Source: Sternotherus odoratus
Taxonomy: Eukaryota; Chordata; Testudines; Kinosternidae
Assembly: GCA_032164245.1 (NCBI GenBank)
Contig: JAVMKO010000003.1
Coordinates: 67,030,390-67,094,389, forward strand
Length of the DNA: 64,000 bases
Direction: 5' to 3'
Shown: positions 24,114-36,385 of the stretch, piece by piece
How positions within the stretch are numbered: the stretch's first letter is position 1
Layout: each line of letters opens with the position of its first letter
The notes under the pieces: generated by a model
What the model was told of the DNA's origin: nothing
Databases searched by the model: none
What the model saw: only the letters and a program-made list of their open reading frames with translations
Translations under genes and position numbers: made by a program

Positions 24114-24875
24114 TTTTGTCAAGGTGTGCCTCCCCACTCTGAACTCTAGGGTAAAGATGTGGGGACCCTGCATGAAAGAAGAAATAACCCCCCAAACTTA
24201 TTTTACCAGTTTAGGTTAAAACTTTTCCCCAGAACATAAACTTCTCCTATGTCTGGGCTTGGAAAACGCTGCCACCACCAATTTAAGCCCCCAAAACCAT
24301 GGGTTAGGGTAAATTGGAACCCCCTTGTAACACCTTTCCAATCTCCTCCCTTCACCTGGGAGAGGTTTGAGAACAAAGACCAAAATCCTCACTTGCTGAG
24401 AGACATGCCCGATCCAAACCAGGATCTATCCAATAGAAACAAGCAGGCAGAATCTTAAAAGGAAGATTTTAATAAAAGGAAAAGAAGGAGCATAAACCCC
24501 TTGTACAGAAATCAATAGAAAAACACCTCACTTACATCACATAGCATAACTGACCCTTCCTCTGCCAAAGCTTAACAGTAAAGAAACACCATGGATCAAT
24601 TATCAAATGATACAGTTAAGTATACAATTCACTTACTACTGTAATTGACCTTGTTAGAAGATTATAGATAAGTAGAGTAGAGACATAGGTGTGGTTCGTC
24701 TCAAAGCTGAGTGAAGGGCACAGACATACAGCCAAGGGAGACAAGCAGGAGAAAACTAAACTAAAAAATTCTCTCCTTTGTTCCTGAGGTTGATTGTCAT
24801 CTCCCTGTCAGGTTACTTCAGGTTAACCCTTCCCAGGTAAAACAGTAATTCTAAGCTACTTTATACTTATGACAC
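24114..24875. mobile_element. Unclassified repeat inserted into CR1
   Basis: CR1 homology stops at 24113 and resumes near 24876 at the next expected position, so this ~760-bp block is a later insertion. It includes TTTTAATAAAAGGAAAAG near 24467 and no open frame of interest. The exact ends and class are unresolved; an LTR is one possibility. Confidence 0.6.
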
Positions 24876-25931
24876 CCTTGCTCCTTTGTCATCAGCCACC
24901 ACTTTGAACAGCCTAGCTCCATACTCTTTGGAATCCCTGTTCAGGTAGTTGAAGGCTGCTATCAAATCCCCCCTCATTCTCCTCTTCTGCAGACTAAATA
25001 AAACCAGTTCCCTTAGCCTCTCCTCATAAGTCATGTGCCCCAGCCCCCTAATCCATTTTCATTACCCTCCATTGGACGTGCTCCAATTTATCCACATCTT
25101 TTCTGTAGTGGGGGGTCCCAAAACTGGATACAATATTCCAGATGTGGCCTGACCAGTGCCGAACAGAGGGGAATCATCACCTCTCTCGATCTGCTGGCAA
25201 TCCTCCTACTATTGCAGCCAATATGCCATTAGCCTTCTTGGCAACAAGAGCACACTGTTGACTCATAGCCAGCTTCTCATACACTGTCTTTTCTATATAA
25301 CTGCCACTTAACCAGTCAGTTCCCTGTCTGTAGCAGTGCATGGGATTCTTCCATCCTAAGTGCAGGACTCTGCACTTCTCCTTATTGATCATCATCAGAT
25401 TTCTTTTCGCCCAATCCTCCAATTTGTCTAGGTCACTCTGGATCCTATCCCTAGCCTCCAGCATATCTACCTCTCCTCCCAGCTTAGTGTCATCCACGAA
25501 CTTGCTGAGTGAGAGTACAGTCCATCCCATCATCTAGATACTAATGAAGATGTTGAACAAAACCAGCCCAAGGACAGACCCCTGGGGCACACCGCTTGCT
25601 GCCAACTGCTAACTAGACATCAAGCCGTTGATCACTACTGGCTCTGCAATCGTATCAGCCAACTCCCTAAGCACCATCAGATGCATTAGATCCAGCTTTC
25701 CTAAATAGTCCTTAATCTATTCTTTCACCCCTGAGGGCTGCTCACCTCCTCCCCATATTGTGCTGCCCAGTGTAGTAGTCTGGGATCTTGTCTGTGAAGA
25801 CCAAGGCAAAAGAAGCAGTGAGTATTTCAGCTTTTTCCACATCATCTGTCACTAGGTTTTCCCCCCATTCAGTAGGGATCCCACGCTTTACCTGACTGCT
25901 TTCTTGATACCAACATACCTATAGAAACCCT
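24876..25931 (-). mobile_element. CR1 LINE (interrupted copy), reverse transcriptase segment
   Basis: On the minus strand the frame 25177-25533 encodes SKFVDDTKLGG (the catalytic FVDD variant of the reverse-transcriptase FADD box), then EDWAKRNLMMINKEKCRVLHLG. Upstream are the 'GVPQGSVLGLVLFNIF'-type block (in broken frame near 25540-25600) and the LDLMHLMVLRELADTI-type block near 25650-25700. Internal stops make it inactive. Confidence 0.9.
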
Positions 25932-26395
25932 TGTGGCAGGGTGCTGGCCAGGAGTGCCTGAGCCAGACCTGCCACCCCTTTAAGAGGGAGAAAAACCCTC
26001 TGCAAAGCTCCCTTGCAGGAAGCCTAATCAGCCACCTGGGCTCAGGCTTGATGAGTGACACCTGGCAGCCTCCTCAGGGGGATAAAAGGCCAGCCAGGAA
26101 GCAAGCCCAGTGTGGTGGGGATGGTGTAGAGTGTGAAGAGCTAGTCAGAGCTGTGTTGGTTTAGAACTGTGTGTTTAGAGCTGGACTATATAGAGTCTGT
26201 AGAGCTGCAAGCTGTAGAGCTGAACTATATAGAGTTGTATGCTGTGAGCTGAAGAGCTGTAATTGGAAAGACTGCACTGTATAAAGCTGTATATATTGGT
26301 GGTGGGGCCTGCACTGTGAATTAAAGAGCACTGTTTGGAGCAAAGAAGGGTTTCCTGCCTGTTCCTGAGAGGGGGTGAGAAGGCGGTCTGTCACA
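25932..26395 (+). mobile_element. Solo ERV LTR, family A copy 1 (nested in CR1)
   Basis: It begins TGTGGCAGGG and ends GTCTGTCACA (TG...CA), flanked by the 4-bp duplication CCCT (25928-25931, 26396-26399). CR1 sequence continues directly on the far side. It contains a TATA-like GATAAAAG (26081) and a polyadenylation-type ATTAAA (26320), and an AGCTG/TATATAGAG-rich minisatellite between them. No internal retroviral region remains, so it arose by recombination between two LTRs. Confidence 0.92.
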
Positions 26396-26512
26396 CCCTT
26401 CTTGTTACCTTTCAGATCCCTTGCTAACTGCAACTCTGTGCTTTGGCTTTTCTGATTACACCCCTACATGCTCAAGCAATATGTTTATACTCCTCCCTGC
26501 ACCATCGTCACC
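26396..26512 (-). mobile_element. CR1 LINE (interrupted copy), distal segment
   Basis: Resumes the CR1 reading exactly after the CCCT duplication (TTCTTGTTACC, then ATCCCTTGCTAACTGCAACT) and ends around 26512. Confidence 0.8.
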
Positions 26513-26649
26513 CTTACTTCAGGACCTTGTCCTGATGGAGTCCTAGCAACCAGCCCAGTAAGTGCCTTCTTACTCTCACCAGCATCTGCCAGAACTGCCC
26601 TGTCCGAGATCCCACAGCTCCCTCAGCCAGCCATACACCATCCAATACA

Positions 26650-27246
26650 GTGCAGTTGCAAAAAAAGGTAATATTCTGGGATATATTAACAGCAATGTTG
26701 AATGTAAGACATAGGATGTAATTGTCCTGCTCTACTCGGCACTGGTGACGCCTCAGTTGGAGTACTGTGTCCAATTCTGGGTGCGACACTTCAGGAAAGA
26801 TGTGGATAAATTAGAGAGAGTCCAGAGGAAAAATGATAAAAGGCTTGCAAAACCTGTCCTATGAAGAAAGGTTAAAAAAACTGGGCATGTTTATTCTTAA
26901 GAAGGCAGAGAGGGGATCTGATAAGTCTTCAGATGTATTAAGGGCTGTTATAAAGAGGACTTTGATCAATTCTTCTCCATGTCCACTGAAGATAAAACAA
27001 GAAGTAAAGGGCTTAATCTGCAACAAGAGCAATTTAGGTTAGATATTAGGAAAAACTGCAGCTATAAGGTTAGTTAAGTTCTGGAATAGGCTTCCAAGGG
27101 AGGCTGTGAAATTCCCATCGTTGATTGTTTTAAAGAAAATGTTGGACAAATAAATAACTGTCAGTGACAGTCTATTTACTAGGTCCTGCCTCAGCAGAGG
27201 GGCTAGACTTGACCTCTTGAGCCCTACATTTTTATGATTCTGTAAG
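26650..27246 (+). mobile_element. CR1 LINE 3' fragment
   Basis: Sense-strand remnants of the CR1 C-terminus: the '[11 protein letters not shown]'-type block near 26750, [17 protein letters not shown] sequence, and [20 protein letters not shown] in the frame 26833-27042. It ends with the CR1 3' block near ATGATTCTGTAAG. Several frameshifts. Confidence 0.85.
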
Positions 27247-28783
27247 ACGAAGGCTGAAATTTTACAGTAGACTATTGACATTTACTATTTATAACATTTT
27301 ATATTATTTCTTTATTTTATTTTAACATAATTGTATCTAAAGTTTTAATTTTCAATCATTTCTCAATATTTAAATACTAATAACATTTCCAGACTTTTAT
27401 CCCCTTTCAGTGTAGAACTAGTAAGTATATAGCCCACTATTTGAATGGTATAATTTTAGATTATGCAATGTATGTGGAAGTCCTACTCACCTTCCCTTTC
27501 ACAGGATTTATAGCATACATCTTACAATACCAAACTTTTTAAATGTTTTGTGTTATATAGTTCATACTCCAAAAAGGATACAAAATAAGTGTCATTTAAC
27601 TGATGTTTCCTCATGGTCTAAATAGCTACTGAGACACTTAGTTTATAGTGTTCAGTGTAATTGTTTTGTGAGGTTTTCCATTTGTGTTTTACTGTATGCC
27701 CTTTAACTATTGTTTAAAAGACTATACAAATTACAAAGCATCTTAAACATTTGTAGATCTGTTACAGTTAATCTGTACTTTGTGACGGTATGATGAGGCA
27801 GATAAAAAAAAATTCTCACCCACAATATCTTCACACTGAAGGTTACATACCCTGACATAGTCATAGCTAAATTAGCAAAACCTGATAGAGAAACTTCTTG
27901 AGTTGAAGAACTAGAGCTTGGTTTTAAATTTAGGAAGAGCCTGGTGCAGTGGCTGGCTTCCTGACAACAAGGTTTTCCATTTAAAGTATTGTTGCTCTTT
28001 TTCGGCCTGAGTGGCTTGTCAAAGTTTGAGGCCCAGGGGGTGTTCCAGTTGGAATAGAAATTGATGGAGTCTGGAATTCTTTGATGAGTCATATTTATTT
28101 ACAAGGAATGTACAAAGCCCTGTGTCTCTGAATGCAGAAAGAACCAAGAACAAAAAGGAACAGTTTCTGACCTTACAATCCCCAAATCTCTTTAGCTACA
28201 TTAGACCCAGAAGCACTCTCTCTAGCTTTTTCCAGGGTCATGCTGTGCTTACAGGCTCATCTCAGCTCTCTTGCCTTTCTCTCTCACTCTCTCACCCGTC
28301 TTGTCTGTCCTCTGTTTGTGTGTGTTCTCTTCCACCCCCGATACAGTCCCCTACCCAAAACATTATTGGACCAAAAGCTAGTTCACATACACCTTTGTTC
28401 GTAAGTGGGAACTTTTGCTTATAATTATGTTAATTGAAGGGTGAGTTCACACATGTCAATCTCAGTGAGTTTTAACTCGACCCATAACAAGGTTCCACTC
28501 AGCACAGAATAATATTTTGTCCAAAATGATATTCAACTTTGTATGCTAGCAGTGCAGTTATGACCAATAAACTATAGGTCACTTACATTTCATAAGACTG
28601 AATGACATGAAGACCTAATATTGTTGTATTTATTAACTCACCTCTAAGTGACCAGTAAAGCACTTGTCTGAAGTATTTTGTTAAAGTATCTTCAAGTAAC
28701 CCAGCAAAAAACCTTGTATGCCAGTGCATGGACTTGTGTATATAAATGTTTTTTTTTAAATATATAAATGGGTTTTTAAAATA
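27247..28783. other. FIG4 intron 22, unclassified
   Basis: AT-rich to 27690, then a stretch (27690-28480) with frames on both strands but no known domain. Possibly an old LTR or other repeat; nothing firm. Confidence 0.35.
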
Positions 28784-29303
28784 CAGTGAAACCTCGATAT
28801 AACGGACTAATTCGGGCGAGGGGGTGTCCGTTAAAGCCGAAAGTCCCTTATTTAATAATTTTTTTAAATTGACAGCTCTCACCCGGCTGCTGGGACCCGG
28901 GTGAGAGCTGTCAACCCCCCCGCCCGGCTCCCCGCAGCGGGGAGCCCGGCGGGAGCTGTCAAACCCCTCCCCCCCCCCCCGGCTCTCCGCTGCGGGGAGC
29001 CCGGCGGGAGCTGTCAAACCCTCCCCGCCCCCCGCAGCAGAGAGCCGGGCGGGAACTGTCAACCCCCCCGCCTGGCTTCCTTGCAGCGGAGAGCCGGGCG
29101 GGAGCTGTCAACTCGCCCGCCGGGCTCCCCGCTGCGGGGAGCTGGGTGGGAGCTGTCAACCTCTGCGGGGAGTGACAGCTCCTGCCCGGCTCCCCGGGGC
29201 GGGAGCCGCCAGCCCCCAATAACGGATTTCGGATGCATCGGAAATTTTGTCTGTTGCATCCGAAGTCCGTTAAATCGGGGTCCGTTAAATCGAGGGTTTA
29301 CTG
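28784..29303. mobile_element. GC-cored TA-flanked MITE, copy 2
   Basis: It has the same termini as 16128-16462 (left CAGTGAAACCTCGATATAACG, right reverse complement CAGTAAACCCTCGATTTAAC) and TA flanks. The 520-bp copy has a different core: a 42-bp hairpin at 28871-28912 (GACAGCTCTCACCCGG arms), then six units of 45-55 bp, each carrying GAGCTGTCAA or a variant (28905, 28953, 29008, 29053, 29102, 29150). Apparent proteins here are repeats of GC-rich codons, not genes. Confidence 0.88.
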
Positions 29304-29959
29304 TACTAAATATTCAGTAAGGATGATAGTAGTTGCAAAAGCTATGTTTTAATTAGAAGGAAATTTGAGATTTGAAATAATATGTGGAAACTTTAGGATA
29401 TTGTAAAAAAATTAAAGTAACTACAAACCATCCTCTAAAGTATTGCTGCCACAAGTATTCAATAAATGTGAGGCTCCAAAAGTCTTGATCCTAGCTTGAA
29501 AATCATGAGATTTTAAAAATAGCAGATTTTGTATTCCATTCTTTTACTTTCAAGCTTTTCTTATCAACCATGAGGGCTAGAAATAAGATTTTTGGTTTTG
29601 TAGGAAAGTTGAGATTGTCATGTAATTACTTGACTCCAGGAGCTTGGGCTTTGAGAGAGCCCAATACCTCAGGACTCACAAGATCTGGCAACACTGCAGC
29701 ATCTGACACTTGAGAAAGAGGTTTATCGTTTGACCTCTGTAGATTACTCTGGAAAAGAATGATCACAGTTCAAGAAAACTTTGAGGCCACTGAGATTACA
29801 AAAGAACATATCACATAGCAACAGTTGCTTTCAGCTGCAATGCTTTAAGCAAGAGTGCCCCTTTGGTATATAAGAGAAGGGGCTGCTGAGATGGTATTCT
29901 CAAAGCAAAGATAGTGGATCAAATAATTAAGCAATCAGTGTGCAGATACCTAGCAGATA

Positions 29960-30540
29960 AGATGATGATCATCAATGCTAAGATGATAATTAACAGCATG
30001 GATGGAGCACCTCTATCAGATAAGGTAGCGAGCCAAGAGAAGTAGGGAGGATATGTTTCACAAAGTGCTGCAGTTAACAGATGCAGCACATAGTGAAATA
30101 AGTTGTGGAGAGAGTCAATTAATGAAAGACTGAGGCTGGGGAGCCAGGAAAGGACACAGGCAGGAGCAGATGATCAGGCTCCTGGAAGGCCAGACAGAAA
30201 TGATGAAGTCCCTCCTTACCCTTCAAACTGAACACATCTGTGTACAACTCCCTCTGCAGCCACTACAGAACTCCAGTCCATGCTCTCCCCAAATTCCCCC
30301 CACCACATTCCTCTCATGTTCCGATTCCCAGAATCGTGTGCACTCAGTGCCTGGGGACTGGTTTCCCAATGAAGGCTGGAGTTGCACTCAGCTGTGAGAG
30401 CCCTATCCACAAGAGTGTTCCTCATTGTCATGTCCACTGTTTGACCAAAAAATTGTATTTCGTCCTGTTATTAAATTTGAGTCTTTGAAATACAATGAAT
30501 CTTCATTTGTGACACACACACATCAAATTAGTACAGTGCT
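29960..30540 (+). pseudogene. Remnant of a Myb/SANT-like transposon-associated protein (C-terminal part)
   Basis: A degenerate frame runs from about 30035 (REDMFHKVLQ-like) through a stop to 30170-30397, with MIRLLEGQTEMMKSLLTLQ, PLQPLQNSSPCSPQ and a proline/serine-rich tail. This 'heptad-like Q/L region plus PLQPLxNxxP' layout resembles the C-terminal half of Myb/SANT-like proteins linked to Harbinger-type transposons in reptiles. That match is from memory and is not certain. A TTATTAAATTTGAG block follows (30468). It is broken and in FIG4 intron 22. Confidence 0.45.
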
Positions 30541-30863
30541 TCATTTCATAAACATTTTTGTTTGCTGAGTAAACATTGCATATGATCACTGCAGCATAGT
30601 TACACTGAAGATAAGATTAATATAGAACTTGTCATCTTTGAATGAATTAGAATCCTGCTACTTGCTGAGCTTTCTTCTGTTAAGAGGCAGAATAAATTGA
30701 TTATATATTCTTAAAAAGATCATCTACATTTACTTTTAAAGTTACATTTATGGTAGGAAAAGCAGGTGAATGGTCTCCTGATTCTGCTGTATGCCTAGCA
30801 AATGGAAGATGAGCGAATGCAGCCATTAGACAGTTTGCTCTGGTAACTATAATACATAACAGG

Positions 30864-32150
30864 TTCAAGAATAGCAGCCGTGTTAGTCTGTATCCGTAAA
30901 GAAAGCGAGGAATACTTGTAGCACCTTAGAGACTAACTAGTTAATTTCAGCATAAGCTTTCATGAGCTATAGCTCACTTCATCGGATGCATAGAATGGAA
31001 CAGAAGTAAAATGCATTTATACACACAAAGAAAAAGAAAAGAAAAAAATTGTACATTAGTATACCAATTCTAAGAGGGCTGTTAAATGTAGATGGTCCAT
31101 TAGCACAAGGAGGAAGATACACCTTTTGAAATGGAGATCTGTTGTCAGTAACTCAGGAAATGCAATTAATTACTGTAATGAGAGAACCAATCTGAACTTC
31201 TGTTAAGCCTTAGTTTATTGTGTCCAATTAGAAAATTAATTCCAGTTTCTCAGTTTCTCGTTGGAGTCTGTTTTGGAAGTTTTTCTGTTTCAAAACTGAA
31301 ACCATCAAATCTTTAATAAAATGGACAGGAAGATTGAAGTGTTCTCCTACTGGTTTTTGAATGTTATGATTCCTGATGTCAGATTTGTGTCCATTTATTC
31401 TTTTGCGTAGAGACTGGCTGGTTTGGCCAATGTACATAGCAGAGGGGCATTGGTGGCACATAATGGCATATATCACATTGGTCGATGTGCAGGTGAATGA
31501 GCCTCTGATGGTATGGCTGATGTGATTAGGTCCTATGGTGGTGTCAGTTGAATGGATATGAGAACAGAGTTGGCATCGGGCTTTGTTACAAGGATAGGTA
31601 CCTGGGATAGTGTTTTTGTTGTGTGGTGTGCGGTTGCTGGTGAGTATGTTTCAAGTTGGGGGGCTGTCTGCAAGCGAGGACTGTTCTGTCTCCCAAGATC
31701 TGTGAGAGTGTGGCATCGTCTTTCAGGATAGGTTGTAGGTCTTTGATGATGCATTGGAGAGGCTTAAGTTGGGGGCTGAAGGTGACTGCTAATGGTGTTC
31801 TGTTGTTGTCTTTGTTGGGTCTGTCCTGTAGTAGATGGTTTCTGGGTACTCTTCTTGCTCTGTCAATCTGTTTTTTCACTTCCCCAGGTGGGTATTGTAG
31901 TTTTAAAAATGCTTGGTAGAGATCTTGAAGGTGTTGGTCTCTGTCTGAGGGACTGGAGCAAATGCGGTTGTATCTTAGAGCTTGGCTGTAGACAATGGAT
32001 CGAGTGGTGTGTTCTGGATGGTGGCTGGAGGCATGTAGGTAAGTGTAGCGGTCAGTAGGCTTCCGGTATAGGGTAGTGTGTATGTGCCCATCATTTATTA
32101 GCACATCTCTTAGGTTCTCAAACTTACTAATGGCTTTGCCACACAACACT
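30864..32150 (-). mobile_element. Penelope-like retroelement, 5'-truncated
   Basis: In minus-strand order this holds a reverse transcriptase C-terminal part and then a GIY-YIG endonuclease. The frame 31586-32149 includes HIHTTLYRKPTDRYTYLHAS and SHHP, the typical Penelope 'YRKPTxxxxYLxxxSxHP' motif. The frame 31228-31476 includes IYAIMCHQCPSAMYIGQTSQ, then LRKRINGHKSDI, with the YIG, the catalytic Arg and a conserved His visible. The 3' end gives the block with ATCCGATGAAGTG and GACTAACACGGCTGC. RT and EN are in different frames, so it is inactive. Confidence 0.9.
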
Positions 32151-32336
32151 GTGTTTCCTATTCACTATTCTGTTGACCCACATGTTTTGGTGTCACTGTA
32201 TTTTAAAAATAATTTTATAAATAAGTAATTTTTTTCACTTCCTTTGCATACTTCATCTTTTTCACACAGCATTTTAAAAAAGAATGCTGCTCTGTACTGT
32301 ACAGAGACTATCTGTAAATAGTCTGTCAATCTCAGG

Positions 32337-32364
<28 letters not shown>
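32337..32364. repeat. (AT)n microsatellite
   Basis: About 13-14 AT dinucleotides in a row. Confidence 0.95.
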
Positions 32365-32367
<3 letters not shown>

Positions 32368-32774
32368 AAATCTACAGAATTTACTAATCATTTTTTCTTC
32401 CTCTCCATATTTCTGTGTTTCTTAAGACAAAGGAGAATGAAAGGAAGGGCAGAGAGTCCCTAACAAGGAATTATAAAAAATAAAAGTATTTTTCTGATTT
32501 ATTCTTCTTTATTGCAGGATCCCAAGTACAAATGAGAGAATAGAAACTAGCTCACTGAATTTTCATCTGTCATCCACTCCCCTAAACTGGGTGAAATACG
32601 CACCTCCTTTTTTGTGAGAGGTTGTTAAAATGTTAGAAAGTGTTACTAAAGCTCAGATATAGCCCAAAGAGAAGGGCTGGTCTTGTGATCGAGTTACTGA
32701 ACTCAGGAAATTCCATTACCACTGTGCCTCAGTTCCACATCTTTAAAGTAGGAATAATAATCTGTCCTCCCACT

Positions 32775-32850
32775 CTGTTCTCTTTTAAATTGTAAGATCT
32801 TCAAGTCAGAGACCGTATGTACTATGTGCCATGCCTAACACACTGAGATA
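32775..32850 (+). repeat. L2/MIR-like 3' tail fragment
   Basis: Contains TAAGATCTTCAAGTCAGAGACC and ACTATGTGCCATGCC, resembling the 3' ends of amniote L2-related elements. Confidence 0.4.
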
Positions 32851-33399
32851 CTTAACTCAGTTGGTGCCTAAATGCTTTTTTAATACAAATAAGAGACCAT
32901 ATTTACTCATCTTGCAAAGCAGGCTGTCTCCAGCACATGACTTCAGCATTATGCTCAAACTTTTGACCTCTCCTTTTATTCCAGTCATTGGCAAGTACCG
33001 TACCATGAAGTTCAGGCTCCTTTTTTTCCTCCACCTTTCCTTTCTTCTGCACAATTTACTGTTTTAATCTTTGATTGTCTAGCCCAGACTATAATTCTTG
33101 ACACTTTCTTTTGACCTAGTTTCTGTTCCCATAATCTTTAATAAGGTCCTAGTGGTGATGTTCTCTTTTGCCAGAAGATTCATGTAGCCCTCTATCTTGA
33201 CTACTTTCACATCAGTGCACAGTCTGCTGGTGAATTCTTCAGAAATTTCTTTGAAATGTTACCACTGTTCAACCCCTAAAATATATGGTACAAATTTAGA
33301 TTCCAGATAAGCAAGAATCTCATTTTTTCAAGTGTAATTAATGGCCCTTCACACTTTCCTGACACAAGTCCTGTCTGGGTATTCTTTCCCATCCTGGTG

Positions 33400-33990
33400 C
33401 ATCCTGTGCCTCACCTAAGTGAGCATAGAGACTGACCCTTTCAAAGAGTTTATTCCAGCTGGTATAGGGGGGAGCTGGACCTTTAAGAGGATTGAGAGCT
33501 CAGCTCACCCTGTATTAGGTTTAGTTAGCTTGCCTAGGTGAGGCAATGAGTGAGGTAATCTAACAAGGAGTCAGTTGATTAGGAACTGACCTTGCTAGGT
33601 GATGAGAAATGCTTCAGGGAGCAAGAAGGCTCCTGCAGGAGACCCTGGAGCAGGGTGACACCCACCCAGATGGGCTGCCTGCTCAGTGTGGAGACTAAGA
33701 GCTGAGGAAGTCTATAGTGAAACCAAGGAGCAGGACAGACTTGTTGGGCTTTGATGCCTGGAAAGAGGTGGACTTTTGGGATTAGCCAGAGGGCCAAGTC
33801 ACCTTGCCTACTGTCTGCCATCTCCCTGTTGCTGGTGAGAATTTTGGATTTTGTGTTGGGAGTAGGATTAGCGCTCCCTGAATACCAACTATTTGACAGG
33901 AGTTTGAGTTAAACAAAAATAAAGGACACCTATCTCCATCCCAGCAAACACAGTGTTATTACCTTATGCTTTATCCCCTCACCAGTCAAT
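33400..33990 (+). repeat. Possible degenerate LTR
   Basis: A G/A-rich block with GGACCTTTAAGAGG and, further on, AAAAATAAAGGACACC (polyadenylation-like) has the composition and order seen in the solo LTRs of this window. TG/CA borders and a target duplication could not be fixed. Confidence 0.35.
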
Positions 33991-34382
33991 TGAGAACTGC
34001 AGAAGCTGCAGTTCAGGTTTCAACCTACTCAGCTATAACTATCCTACAGTAGGCTTATGCCAGGCTTTCCTTCATATATGTTTTGTGCTACTTTAGCAAT
34101 AATCTATTTAGAAACCAATATAGTTAAAGCAATATAAAATCTGTGTAGACAAGTCTAAAATGGATAAGTGATGTACAGAAATAAGCTAACATGACCTACT
34201 TCCCTTTATACTGGTTTCAACTGCATCCACCCACAAGACCACTTTAACTGTATTGGTTCTACACTGATATAGTTGAAGTGGTACAAAAACTATGCCGTCA
34301 GCCCCTCATGTTGTGTCAACATCCCCCACTCCTTAAAGAGTTCTTGAGCAAAAACAGGGAAGGAGAGACCTCTGTTTTTTAT

Positions 34383-34396
34383 CGGGGGGGGGGGGA
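34383..34396. repeat. G homopolymer
   Basis: A run of about 13 G, interrupted only at the end. Confidence 0.85.
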
Positions 34397-36385
34397 GGAA
34401 GGATTATTTGAACTTGTTTTTGTATAGCACAAAGAATCAAAGAAAACAAATGCATTTTTATTCTTTATAGTTCACTTTAAAATATTATGGGTGAAGGTCT
34501 TGCATCTGCTTCATGTCATATACCCTGGATAAAAGGTCCAGAACAGCATAACGGGGGTCTGTAAGGCTTGTATGTGGTGAGGGATTATTCCCCTGGCACA
34601 TACACTGCAGAATACACACAAGGTTGCCCTCCAAGGACTCCCTCTCAAGTCGCATCAGAGCTGGGGACAAAGGGCGCATGTCAGGGGTAGGGCTATAGAT
34701 CATGGTGCTGTGAAGATTCTAAACCAGTGTTGTGGCCCATTGGTCAGACATAACTGGGGCTTCCCAGGATGTTTAACTTGTTTTGGGGTCATTCAGCACT
34801 CAGCTGTGAATTTATTTGTTTTTGTAGATTTGTCTCAGGGCATTAACCCAATTTTAATGGTTTGTAAGTGTCCAAAGCTGATAGAGGAAAAAAAATATAT
34901 AAGGCATTTATTTGTAATTTCTGATTTGTATCCAGAGTAAAATCATAGCTAAATAACTATTCTGCTATATACAGGTTTTATGGTGAAGACTCTTGCCCAA
35001 CAGTAGCATCTCAACGTCATTAATATGTGTATAGTGTATTACTATGAAGTGTATATGCAGGCATTTGCAAAGAAATTCACTCTTAGTGAGCACACAGGAT
35101 ATTTGTTTAAAAGTTGAGAAAAGCAAAATACTGTTTTATCAGAAGCTGCAAATTTGCTGATTGAAGCAAGGTTCTACATTCAACTTGATAATTCTCTGTA
35201 TGTGACACCGTAACTTTTAAACACTCCATCCAATCCATTCAGGGATTGTTCTAGGTGCCATTGGGCAGAACCATATTGATATCGATGAAAATCAAAAACC
35301 CAAAAGAGGGAATGGGGGAGCCACTTGCATCAGGTGAACAGAGTCAGCACCTGCAACACTTGTCTAATTGTCTTTTGATCAAAAAACTGGTTCATGGCAG
35401 CCATCAACAATAATGGATCACCACGTCTGCTTAAAAACTGCCCTTCAGGTTTTACTTCTATCGCTAGGCCTAGTCAAGCTTCTCAGTCTTTGAACATCTG
35501 GCCTGATGGTTTGGATGTTGAGACCATATTTCATTGTATATTTCCCAGAGAAAGTGACCTTCTTGAAGCCGTAACACTGTGCAAAGACTGTTGCGGAGTG
35601 GTATGGATACAAGACAATTGAAACAAACAGGATTACTGCTCAGTAACCTTCCCATGTCCAGGGTACTCTCCCTCAGTCTTCAACGATTACGATCCTGCCA
35701 ATTTCAGTTGCTGTAATGGGACATTAGAGCAGCAGAAGTTCCTTCAGGTAGTCATCCAGCAGAGAAGTGATGAATAACATGCTCTCAGTTAAGAGTTTTT
35801 GCAAAATACTTGACTTATTCAATAGAGCAGTTCTTCACATAGAGTGTTAGTAAAATGAGCAAAGAGTTTTAATTAAATGATTAAATGCTAAAACAAATAC
35901 AGTACAAACATTTGGATCATAACATGGGGTTATTAATCAACATTGGTGTGTACTAATGTATTTAAGTATGTTTTTAGAATATTGATACAGCTAGGTAAAA
36001 AAATAAGATTGTTTGCTCAGTGCTCAAAATGAAACATATTTTGCTATATAAATCCCATCATGTCTAAGAGAAATGGCTGTTGACTCATTAGAGTTGGAGA
36101 AATGTCAGTTCTTTAGAAACAAATCAATGAATAAGTGGGGCATCAGATTTTTTCAGTTTGCTTTTTTAGTTAATTATTTTTATTCTACTTAGAGCAAGTA
36201 TGTATAAGTAAGCAAACATATTAGGGTATGTGACCTAGATAGTAACACTGGGTGAATTAATTTAGTGTAGCTACAGTATTCCCCTTTCCCTTTATGGTTG
36301 TATAGTTTCAGGTTTTCAAACTAGATTGCCTAAAGACAGATGCACAAATAATGCAATAGGAGTTGTGGATGGAAAATTAAGCTAT

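Noticed and set aside
28583..29320. Overlapping open frames of up to 159 residues on both strands
   Set aside because: They follow the tandem GAGCTGTC units of a MITE and change with the repeat period, so they are not genes.
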